Assembly: GCF_013390595.1 (NCBI RefSeq)
Contig: NZ_JACAWV010000007.1
Location: forward strand, 868,001-932,000
Length of the DNA stretch: 64,000 nt
Origin: Rhizobium sp. RM
Lineage (GTDB): Bacteria; Pseudomonadota; Alphaproteobacteria; Rhizobiales; Rhizobiaceae
Reading direction: 5' to 3'
A program made the translations under genes and the position numbers. This document shows positions 19,177-26,566 of this stretch, in pieces (within the stretch, counting starts at the first letter, position 1; every line of letters begins with the position of its first letter). The notes below the pieces were generated by a model. It ran no database searches and was not told the origin of the DNA. It saw only the letters and a program-made list of their open reading frames with translations.

Positions 19177-19947
19177 ATGCACAAGGTATTTAAAGTTCTG
19201 GCCGCTTCGGCCGTTGCCGCCCTGCTTGCAGGTGGCGCAAGCGCCGAAGATCTGACCATCCGCTGGGGAACCGAGGCGGGCTACAAGCCTTTCATGTACA
19301 AGACCGAGGCGGGTGAACTGGCTGGCTTCGATTACGATATCGGTAACGCGATCTGCGAAGTCCTGAAAGCAAAGTGCACCTGGACCGAGCAGGACTGGGA
19401 CGGTCTTATCCCCGCTTTGCAGTCCGGCAAATATGACGCGATCCTCGCGTCGATGTCGATCACCGAAGAGCGCAAGCGCGCCGTCGACTTCACCGGCAAA
19501 TACTACAAGATCCCCTACCGCTTCGTTGCTCCGGCAAAGGCCGGCCTGACGCCTGAAACGCTCGATGGTAAAACCGTTGGCGTACAGAGCGGCACGGTAA
19601 CCCAGGTATTCCTGGAAAAGACCATGCCTGGTGTCACCGTCAAAACCTACCCGACACAGGTTGAAGTCTGGCTTGATCTGGCCGCCGGCCGTATCGATGC
19701 CGGCATGGCGAACATGGTGGTGGTACAGGATAGCTTCCTTGCAACGCCGCAGGGCAAGGACTTTGCCTTCTTTGGTCCGGAATACACCGAAGACAAGTAT
19801 TTCGGCGAAGGCACGGGGATTGCGCTTCGCAAGAAGGACAGCAAGCTGCGCGACACCATCACCGGCGCGATCAAGACGATCCGCGAGAATGGCACCTACG
19901 CGAAGATTAACGCCAAGTATTTCCCGTTCGACGTCTACGGTAAATAA
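19177..19947 (+). CDS. Amino acid ABC transporter periplasmic substrate-binding protein
   Basis: 256 residues with a clear Sec signal peptide (MHKVFKVLAASAVAALLAGG, cleavage near ASAED). The mature part is a family-3 solute-binding protein: IRWGTEAGYKPFMYKTEAG at the start and GFDYDIGNAICEVLKAKCTW, resembling lysine/arginine/ornithine and octopine/nopaline binding proteins. The two Cys in the latter block may form a disulfide. AGAGGA precedes the ATG. A 10-bp stem-loop follows the gene before the permeases, which commonly keeps binding protein levels above those of the membrane subunits. The ligand is not certain; a cationic amino acid or opine is plausible. Confidence 0.92.
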   Translation: MHKVFKVLAASAVAALLAGGASAEDLTIRWGTEAGYKPFMYKTEAGELAGFDYDIGNAICEVLKAKCTWTEQDWDGLIPALQSGKYDAILASMSITEERKRAVDFTGKYYKIPYRFVAPAKAGLTPETLDGKTVGVQSGTVTQVFLEKTMPGVTVKTYPTQVEVWLDLAAGRIDAGMANMVVVQDSFLATPQGKDFAFFGPEYTEDKYFGEGTGIALRKKDSKLRDTITGAIKTIRENGTYAKINAKYFPFDVYGK

Positions 19948-19955
19948 TCCGCAGT

Positions 19956-19981
19956 GGCGCCGCCTGTGAAAAGGCGGCGCC
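19956..19981 (+). other. Intercistronic stem-loop after the binding-protein gene
   Basis: GGCGCCGCCT (19956-19965) pairs perfectly with AGGCGGCGCC (19972-19981) around a six-base loop. There is no T-run. It lies between the binding protein and the first permease, and probably stabilises the upstream transcript or partially attenuates the downstream one. Confidence 0.7.
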
Positions 19982-20004
19982 TTCAGCCAAGGGGATGAAG
20001 TCGC

Positions 20005-20682
20005 GTGGATACCCTGTTCGCATATGGTCCGATGGTGCTTTCAGGTATCGGCCTGACAATCACGTTGTCGCTTGCTTCGCTGGTTCTGGCGGTTTTCTTC
20101 GGCCTGCTCGGCGCTTGGGCCAAGTTGTCGCGACATCGCCTGCCGAACATTCTCGGCAATGGTTACACGACACTTGTCCGCGGTATTCCCGACCTCGTTT
20201 TAATGCTGATCGTTTATTTCGGTGGTCAGACCCTCGTCAATTCAATCGGCGAAATGACCGGCTTGTGGGATTACATCGAGATCAGCCCTTTCGTTGCTGG
20301 CACAGCGACCATCGGCTTCATTTTCGGCGCCTACATGACGGAAACGTTTCGAGGCAGCTACGCCGCACTGGACAAGGGCGAAATTGAAGCAGCACTTGCC
20401 TGCGGTATGCGACCGCTGACGTGGCTGCGCCTGATTGTCTGGCCGCAATTCGTGCCCTTGGCTCTGCCGAGTTTCACCAACAACTGGCTGGTGCTTCTCA
20501 AGACAACGGCGCTGGTGTCGATCATCGGCCTACAGGATGTGATGTATAACGCCAATCAGGCCGGGCGCTCGTCCCACCAGCCATTCCTGTTCCTTCTCCT
20601 GGCCTTTGCCGTCTATCTCGGTCTGACATTCCTTTCCGATCTTGCCCTGCGGCAGCTTCGAAACCGCTACAAGCTTCAATAG
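20005..20682 (+). CDS. Amino acid ABC transporter permease (HisQ-like)
   Basis: 225 residues, GTG start with GGGGA upstream. Five predicted membrane helices; TMETFRGSYAALDKGEIEAALACG is the EAA-type contact loop (EAA motif around ALDKGEIEAALACGM) that docks on the ATPase. The N-terminus LSGIGLTITLSLASL is the typical HisQ/GlnP start. Partner of the permease at 20690, with which it forms the heterodimeric channel. Third gene of the importer operon. Confidence 0.92.
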   Translation: MDTLFAYGPMVLSGIGLTITLSLASLVLAVFFGLLGAWAKLSRHRLPNILGNGYTTLVRGIPDLVLMLIVYFGGQTLVNSIGEMTGLWDYIEISPFVAGTATIGFIFGAYMTETFRGSYAALDKGEIEAALACGMRPLTWLRLIVWPQFVPLALPSFTNNWLVLLKTTALVSIIGLQDVMYNANQAGRSSHQPFLFLLLAFAVYLGLTFLSDLALRQLRNRYKLQ

Positions 20683-20689
20683 GTGCTGC

Positions 20690-21367
20690 ATGGACTTCGC
20701 GCTGATCTTCGAGAACTGGCCGCTTTTCGCCCATGGTTTGTGGGTCACCGTGTCGATGGTTGGGATTGCGCTCGCCCTTGGCGCAATTCTGGCGATCCCG
20801 CTCGCTCTCGTGCAAGCCTATAACGTTCCCTTCCTCGGGAAAGCCGCGGCAACCTATTCATACGTGTTTCGTGGAACGCCGCTTCTGGTGCAGCTCTACA
20901 TTCTCTATTACGGCCTTGCCCAGTTTCAGGGCGTTCGTGAGTCAGCACTTTGGCTGTTGCTCGGCAACGCCTATACCTGCGCCATCGTCGGCTTCACGCT
21001 CAACAGTGCAGCCTATGTTGCAGAGATCTACCGAGGCGCACTCGTCAGTCTGGACAAAGGCGAACTGGAAGCGGCCGCTGCCTACGGTATGACGCGCGCT
21101 CAGGTGATCCGGCTGATCGCTCTCCCACAGGCATTTCGCCTGTCATTGCCAGCCTATTCCAATGAGGTGATTTTCCTCTTGCACGCAAGCGTGGTTGCTT
21201 CGACGATCACCATCGTCGACATTCTTGGGGCCGGACGCAAACTGAATTCGACCTATTACGTGGTCTACGAAGGCTTTCTCACGGCTGCTGCGCTTTACAT
21301 GGTCGTCGTGCTGTTTATCACCATGGTTTTCAGGAAGAGCGAACGCAAATTTCTGGCGTTTCGTTGA
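20690..21367 (+). CDS. Amino acid ABC transporter permease (HisM-like)
   Basis: 225 residues from the ATG at 20690, seven bases after the HisQ-like stop; a longer frame beginning inside that gene is rejected. Five membrane helices, EAA loop SLDKGELEAAAAYGMTRAQ. The sequence is closer to HisM/OccM than its partner. It completes the importer; the last gene of the operon. About 150 bases without features separate it from the convergent lacI-type gene. Confidence 0.92.
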   Translation: MDFALIFENWPLFAHGLWVTVSMVGIALALGAILAIPLALVQAYNVPFLGKAAATYSYVFRGTPLLVQLYILYYGLAQFQGVRESALWLLLGNAYTCAIVGFTLNSAAYVAEIYRGALVSLDKGELEAAAAYGMTRAQVIRLIALPQAFRLSLPAYSNEVIFLLHASVVASTITIVDILGAGRKLNSTYYVVYEGFLTAAALYMVVVLFITMVFRKSERKFLAFR

Positions 21368-21517
21368 TACGCTTGTGCCCTCGGGCTCGTACGGCATCAC
21401 ATGGCCTGCGGTTTCATTTGCTTTGTAAAGCCCGGCGAAAGGTGACAGCTGTGATTGGCCACTGGGTCGCGTAAGGCGGCTCAAGAATTGGTTTGGTCCC
21501 AAGAACCGAAGCACATC

Positions 21518-22552
21518 TTAGAGGCTTGGCGTGGCAGGCGCTGGTCCGCAGGTTTGCCGAACGACCAGATCGGCAGGAAGAATCTGGCTGTTTGCCGGCA
21601 GCGAAGGTTCTTTTAGTCTTGCAATCATACGGCTTGCCGCCGCCCTGCCGATAAGCTCGGGGTGGGTTGCAACCGATGTCAGTTTCGGACGCCGGGCCTC
21701 ACCATTCAGCACGTCATCGAAGCCGATCAGCGAATGGTCACGGCCGAGCGCGACCCCAAGATCGTAAAATCCGGCGGACAGGCCAAACGCGGTGATGTCA
21801 TTGAAACAAAGCGTTGCGGTGGATGCCGGATAACACTTCATCAGCTCACCGGCGCATCCGGGAATCTCCGCAATCGACCCGGGGATACGGAAAATTGCCT
21901 CATCATCGAGCCCGTACGAAGACATCGTGCTTTTGTAGGATGCGACACGTTCACGATACGCCGAATGCTCGGGCCCCTGAACCGCCAGATTGATCGCGCG
22001 GTGTCCGAGTTTCACAAGATGATCGACGGCGAGCCGTACACCTTGCTGATAATCCACTCCGACATAATCGAGATTTCGAGTGACGTGTCGCAACGTCTGG
22101 ACGGCCGGCATTGATCCGAAACTACGACCTTCGTCCCAATCATTTGGCGTTTCGGCCGCCGGGCAGATGATCACACCGTCCACGCCATGTTCACGCATCC
22201 GCCGCATCAAGTCTGTCTGCCGGCCGCAATCATCCTGGCTGTTTGCCATCAGCACGGCGAGATGATGCTGGTCGAGGACCGCTTCAACGCCCGCCAGAAA
22301 TTCTGCGAAGAACGGGTTCGAAAGATTTGGCACAATGAGGCCGATAAGCCTGCTCTGTACGGAGCGTAGGCGCGCTGCTGTCAGATTGCGGACATAACCC
22401 AGTTTTTCGATGGCCGCTTCGACGCTCTCACGCGTGGACTTTGAGACAAGCGGGCTCTGCCGAATAACCAGCGAGGCCGTTGCGCGCGAGACCCCGGCCT
22501 CCCTCGCCACATCAATCAAGGTCACCTGACGGTTCGAGCCATGGTCTTTCAT
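21518..22552 (-). CDS. LacI family transcriptional regulator
   Basis: 344 residues from the ATG at 22552; a longer frame to 22684 adds 44 residues with no similarity to the family. The DNA-binding headpiece is VTLIDVAREAGVSRATASLV with the hinge helix around AARLRSVQS, followed by a sugar-binding type effector domain (LIGLIVPNLSNPFFAEF). It is divergent from the membrane dehydrogenase operon, and the intergenic DNA holds a perfect 14-bp palindrome at 22700. It is most likely a repressor of that operon released by a sugar or sugar acid. Confidence 0.9.
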   Translation of the reverse strand: MKDHGSNRQVTLIDVAREAGVSRATASLVIRQSPLVSKSTRESVEAAIEKLGYVRNLTAARLRSVQSRLIGLIVPNLSNPFFAEFLAGVEAVLDQHHLAVLMANSQDDCGRQTDLMRRMREHGVDGVIICPAAETPNDWDEGRSFGSMPAVQTLRHVTRNLDYVGVDYQQGVRLAVDHLVKLGHRAINLAVQGPEHSAYRERVASYKSTMSSYGLDDEAIFRIPGSIAEIPGCAGELMKCYPASTATLCFNDITAFGLSAGFYDLGVALGRDHSLIGFDDVLNGEARRPKLTSVATHPELIGRAAASRMIARLKEPSLPANSQILPADLVVRQTCGPAPATPSL

Positions 22553-22699
22553 GCGATCCAGCGTGTCTTGGACAACTTTAAGGTCAGTGCAGAACCGATC
22601 CTTACACGACCACAAGCCGAACCGTCCAGACAGGTTTGGAGCAGTTCGGGATAGCCGCCCGGATTCAAAAATGCTGCACTGCAAAATTTCTGAATTGAC

Positions 22700-22713
22700 T
22701 TAGATCGATCTAA
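22700..22713. promoter_or_regulatory. Palindromic LacI-type operator
   Basis: TTAGATCGATCTAA is a perfect 14-bp palindrome with the central CG typical of LacI-family operators. It sits in the 283-base divergent gap between the LacI gene and the dehydrogenase operon, about 120-150 bases from either start codon, and can overlap either promoter. Confidence 0.7.
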
Positions 22714-22835
22714 ATAGCAAAAACAGTGCGTCATTTCGACCCTGGCGATCGTTGTCAACGCACCACGAGCCGAAATCAAAGTCCTGTTTTTAATTTCACT
22801 GCCCATGACGTGGCGGATCGAACCCGCACGTCCCT

Positions 22836-23411
22836 ATGGAACTTGATATGGAAATTTTGTCCGACCCAACACCATCAACGCAGGGAATTGGTGACCCGCC
22901 TGTCATCACACGGCGCGCGCTGATGACCGCGACTGCCGCGCTTGTTCTGGCCATGACCACTGATCGGCAGAGCTTTGCTGACGATGCCAAAGCCAGCGTT
23001 TTTGCAAACTTCTATGCGGTCTCCAAAACGATTACCGGCAAGCCCGACCTGTCTTCCATCACGTCTGCGCGCATCTACGATGCTCTGCTGATTGATCATC
23101 CCGATCTGCCTTCCGCCATCGCGGCACTGGGCATCTTGTCCGACCGCCATGTGACGGCGCTGCAGTTGAAGGAGGCGGCGACCGGGACCGGTCAAGGCGA
23201 TCTCCTCAGCACGATCCTGACCGCCTGGTACACAGGCACGATCGAAACATCGAAAGGGCCGGTCGTCGTCGCTTACAGAGAGGCGCTGATGTACCGCCCC
23301 GTCGCGGATGGTCTGATCGTTCCAACCTACTGCAACAAGGGCCCGATGTGGTGGACAGGTCTGCCGCCACAGATCGCCCGCATGCCTATCAACAATCCGA
23401 AAGTTCTCTGA
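22836..23411 (+). CDS. Membrane-bound sugar dehydrogenase, small (Tat) subunit
   Basis: 191 residues (alternative ATG at 22848). The N-terminus VITRRALMTATAALVLA is a twin-arginine-like signal. The remainder matches the FAD-dependent sorbitol/fructose/gluconate dehydrogenase small-subunit family, ending in the typical MYRPVADGLIVPTYC region. In these complexes the small subunit escorts the folded flavoprotein through the Tat system and stays bound to it in the periplasm. It is followed one base later by the GMC catalytic subunit. Regulated by the LacI protein through the 22700 palindrome (inferred). A diverged paralogue lies at 63318. Confidence 0.85.
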   Translation: MELDMEILSDPTPSTQGIGDPPVITRRALMTATAALVLAMTTDRQSFADDAKASVFANFYAVSKTITGKPDLSSITSARIYDALLIDHPDLPSAIAALGILSDRHVTALQLKEAATGTGQGDLLSTILTAWYTGTIETSKGPVVVAYREALMYRPVADGLIVPTYCNKGPMWWTGLPPQIARMPINNPKVL

Positions 23412-23412
23412 C

Positions 23413-25059
23413 ATGAAATCACCAGTGTTTTCCAATGGCGATGCCACGGCTGACGTGGTCATTGTCGGTTCCGGCGTTGTCGGCGCAATGATGGCCGATC
23501 AATTGGCTGGTGAGGGCAAATCGGTTCTGGTTCTCGACGCGGGATTGCGTATCCAGCGGGCTCAAGCGGTGGAGAACTGGCGCAACATGCCGTTCAAGAA
23601 CCGCACCGGCTCTGATTTCCAGGGTCTCTATCCCCAGTCCAAGTGGGCGCCAGCCCCGCTCTACTGGCCGGAAAACAATTTCGTGGAATTGTCCGGCCCC
23701 GATGGCAAGGGGTTCAAACAGGGTTACCTGAAAACCGTCGGCGGCACGACCTGGCACTGGGCGGCATCGTCGTGGCGGCATCTGCCTGTCGATCTGAAAA
23801 TGTATTCAGCCTACGGCGTGGGACGCGACTGGCCGATTTCCTACGACGAACTCGAGCCCTATTACTGTCGGGCGGAAGACACGATGGGGGTCGCGGGACC
23901 AAACGATCCAGCATTGCAATCTCCCGCCGAGCGCAGCCGTCCCTATCCGATGGACATGGTGCCCTGGAGTTATGGCGATAAGCGGTTTGCCGAAGTAGTC
24001 AATCCGCACGGCTTCCGCTCGGTTCCTATCCCACAGGGACGCAGCACAAGACCCTGGAACGGTCGGCCAACCTGCTGCGGAAACAACAATTGCCAGCCCA
24101 TCTGTCCCATCGGCGCGATGTATAACGGCATCCACTCGGTTGTTTCGGCTGAAGCCAAGGGTGCTGTCGTGCTGGCCGAATCCGTCGTCTACAAAATCGA
24201 TACGGACGAGAACAATCGTATCACCGCGATCCACTGGTACGATAACAAGCATGTCTCCCACAAGGCCACCGGGCAAGCCTTCGTCATTGCCTGCAACTCG
24301 CTGGAGTCCCCACGTCTTCTCCTGGCGGCAGCCAACGACCGCAATCCCGCAGGCATCGCCAACTCTTCCGATCAGGTCGGTCGCAACATGATGGATCACT
24401 CGGGCTTCCACTGTTTCTTCCAGGCTGATGAACCCTTGTGGATCGGCCGTGGACCTGCGCAGAGTAGCTGTCTCGTCGGCCCGCGTGATGGTGAATTCCG
24501 GTCGGAATACTCCGCGAACAAGATGATCCTGAACAACATCACCCAGGTCACATCTGCGGCAACCGCCGCCCTGAAACAGGGATTGGTCGGCGATGAGCTC
24601 GACGCCGAGATCAGAAAGCGCTCAATCCACGGCGTCGATCTTTCGATCAGCCTCGAGCCTCTTCCAGAAGCGCATAATCGCGTCACTCTGAGCAAGACGC
24701 GCATGGACCCTCACGGCATACCCTGCCCCGATGTCTACTACGATGTCGGCGGTTATGTGCGTAAAGGCTATGACGCCGCCGTCACGCAACTCGAACAGAT
24801 CGCCAGGCTCTTCAACGCCACCGACCTGCACATCACCACGTCGCTCAACGCCAACAACCACATCATGGGCGGCTGTATCATGGGGGCAAACCCCAAGGAT
24901 TCGGTTGTGGATGGCAACTGTCTTTCACACGATCACGGTAACCTGTGGATCGCTGGCGGTTCCGCGATGCCGTCCGCCAGCGTGGTGAACAGCACACTGA
25001 CCATGGCCGCGCTTGGCTTGAAGGCAGCCGACGACATTTCCCGCCGGATGGGGGCATGA
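23413..25059 (+). CDS. GMC-family FAD-dependent sugar dehydrogenase, catalytic subunit
   Basis: 548 residues. The N-terminal dinucleotide fold has GSGVVGAMMADQLAGEGKSV with the acidic partner in LVLDAG. A cysteine cluster CCGNNNCQPICPIG (about residue 220) matches the 3Fe-4S site found in gluconate, fructose and sorbitol dehydrogenases. The C-terminal active-site region NNHIMGGCIMG with SASVVNSTLT completes the GMC core. It has no signal of its own; export is expected with the Tat small subunit. Electrons go via Fe-S to the triheme cytochrome encoded next. The substrate is probably a sugar, polyol or sugar acid; which one cannot be told. Confidence 0.9.
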   Translation: MKSPVFSNGDATADVVIVGSGVVGAMMADQLAGEGKSVLVLDAGLRIQRAQAVENWRNMPFKNRTGSDFQGLYPQSKWAPAPLYWPENNFVELSGPDGKGFKQGYLKTVGGTTWHWAASSWRHLPVDLKMYSAYGVGRDWPISYDELEPYYCRAEDTMGVAGPNDPALQSPAERSRPYPMDMVPWSYGDKRFAEVVNPHGFRSVPIPQGRSTRPWNGRPTCCGNNNCQPICPIGAMYNGIHSVVSAEAKGAVVLAESVVYKIDTDENNRITAIHWYDNKHVSHKATGQAFVIACNSLESPRLLLAAANDRNPAGIANSSDQVGRNMMDHSGFHCFFQADEPLWIGRGPAQSSCLVGPRDGEFRSEYSANKMILNNITQVTSAATAALKQGLVGDELDAEIRKRSIHGVDLSISLEPLPEAHNRVTLSKTRMDPHGIPCPDVYYDVGGYVRKGYDAAVTQLEQIARLFNATDLHITTSLNANNHIMGGCIMGANPKDSVVDGNCLSHDHGNLWIAGGSAMPSASVVNSTLTMAALGLKAADDISRRMGA

Positions 25060-26501
25060 CCATGCGTGACGTCACCAAACGCACAATGCTCGTTTCCTCA
25101 CTGCTCGGTATTGGGCTGGCGTTTTCTGCTCCCGCACAGGCGCAGGAACCGTCGGCCGACATGAAAGCTCTTATCGAGCAGGGCAAGATGGTTGCTATAG
25201 GCGCCGACTGCATGGCTTGCCACACGGTGCCAGGCAAAGGCGCACCCTTTGCCGGGGGGTACGGCATCGTTTCGCCACTTGGAACGATCTTCTCCACCAA
25301 CATTACGCCTTCGAAGACGGCGGGTATCGGAACCTATACGGAAAAAGACTTCGAACAGGCTGTCCGCAAGGGCATCCGTAAAGATGGTCAGCATCTCTAT
25401 CCGGCCATGCCTTACGATGCCTATGCGGAAATGACCGACAAGGACATCCACGCCCTCTACACCTACTTCATGCAGGGTGTGGCGCCCGTCGACGGCAAGC
25501 CGAAAGATTACACTGCGCTGCCATTTCCCTTTAACCTGCGTTTTTCGATGGCATTCTGGAACCTGCTTTATGCCACGAAGACGCCATTCAGCGCCGATCC
25601 AGCCAGATCAGACGAGCTCAATCGTGGCGCCTATCTCGCCGGCGCGCTTGGCCATTGCAGTTCCTGCCACACTCCACGCGGACCGTTGATGGGCGAGAAT
25701 GGTGGCGCGTTCCTGGCAGGTGGTTTCGTCGGGCCGTGGTATGCGCCTAACATAACCTCAGACCCGGTCAGCGGGATCGGTGGCTGGAGCAACGACGAAC
25801 TCGTCGCATATTTCCGCACCGGCCACGCAGAAGGCAAGAACCAGGCAGCCGGTGGCATGGCGGAAGCGGTTCAAAACAGCTTGCAACACCTTCCCGACAG
25901 CGATCTCAAAGCTTTGGCTGCCTATCTCAAGACGGTTCCCCCCATCCGTGATCCGCGCGAAACACAGCCTGCTCATGCGTTTTCAGGGACGGGCAGCGAC
26001 GAGGACAAGATCCGCGGTCTCTATGCCCAAAACGAACACGACAGCCTGCGCAACGGCGAGCAGATGTACAGTGGATATTGCGCAAGCTGCCATCAGCCGA
26101 ATGGAGCAGGCAGCGAAAACCAGGCTTATCCCTCGTTGTTTCACAACACTGCAACCGGATCGATCGAGCCCGCCAATCTTGTTGCCACAATTCTTTATGG
26201 GGTCGAACGGACAACGGGCCATCATGAGGTGTTGATGCCAGGGTTTGGCAAGCAGTCCTACGTCGACCCGTTGAGCGATCAGGACATTGCCGACGTCTCG
26301 AACTATGTTCTGACCAAATTCGGCAACCCGGATGCACATGTCTCGCCAGCGGATGTTGCAACCGCACGTGCCGGTGGCCCCGTCCCGCTTCTGGCAAAAG
26401 CGCAGCCGTTCATGTTGCCTGCAGCGCTCCTCGGTCTTGTCGCGGCAATGATTATTGCCGGCTACGTCGTCACCAGGTCAAGGGCACGGCAGACGCATTA
26501 A
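25056..26501 (+). CDS. Triheme cytochrome c subunit of the sugar dehydrogenase
   Basis: 481 residues; the ATG at 25056 overlaps the GMC stop as ATGA (next candidate 25062). Signal peptide LVSSLLGIGLAFSAPAQAQ. Three CxxCH heme sites: CMACH, CSSCH and CASCH. A C-terminal hydrophobic helix (ALLGLVAAMIIAGYVV) anchors it to the inner membrane, where it hands electrons to ubiquinone. A characteristic stretch GTIFSTNITPSKTAGIG is shared almost exactly with the cytochrome at 61806, showing the two operons are paralogous. A stem-loop follows the stop. Confidence 0.92.
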   Translation: MTMRDVTKRTMLVSSLLGIGLAFSAPAQAQEPSADMKALIEQGKMVAIGADCMACHTVPGKGAPFAGGYGIVSPLGTIFSTNITPSKTAGIGTYTEKDFEQAVRKGIRKDGQHLYPAMPYDAYAEMTDKDIHALYTYFMQGVAPVDGKPKDYTALPFPFNLRFSMAFWNLLYATKTPFSADPARSDELNRGAYLAGALGHCSSCHTPRGPLMGENGGAFLAGGFVGPWYAPNITSDPVSGIGGWSNDELVAYFRTGHAEGKNQAAGGMAEAVQNSLQHLPDSDLKALAAYLKTVPPIRDPRETQPAHAFSGTGSDEDKIRGLYAQNEHDSLRNGEQMYSGYCASCHQPNGAGSENQAYPSLFHNTATGSIEPANLVATILYGVERTTGHHEVLMPGFGKQSYVDPLSDQDIADVSNYVLTKFGNPDAHVSPADVATARAGGPVPLLAKAQPFMLPAALLGLVAAMIIAGYVVTRSRARQTH

Positions 26502-26507
26502 TTCTGA

Positions 26508-26534
26508 CGTGACCCGGCTTTTTTTCGGGTCACG
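26508..26534. terminator. Terminator between convergent cytochrome and M16 genes
   Basis: CGTGACCCG (26508-26516) pairs perfectly with CGGGTCACG (26526-26534); the nine-base loop holds seven T. The stem is strong but the T-run is in the loop, so it may act as a bidirectional 3' end hairpin. Confidence 0.6.
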
Positions 26535-26566
26535 CAACCGCTTGCGGCAATTTAACGCCGCCGGAT

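Noticed and set aside
21368-21517. Search for a small gene, RNA or terminator in the gap before the LacI gene
   Set aside because: No convincing hairpin, ribosome site or coding frame was seen.
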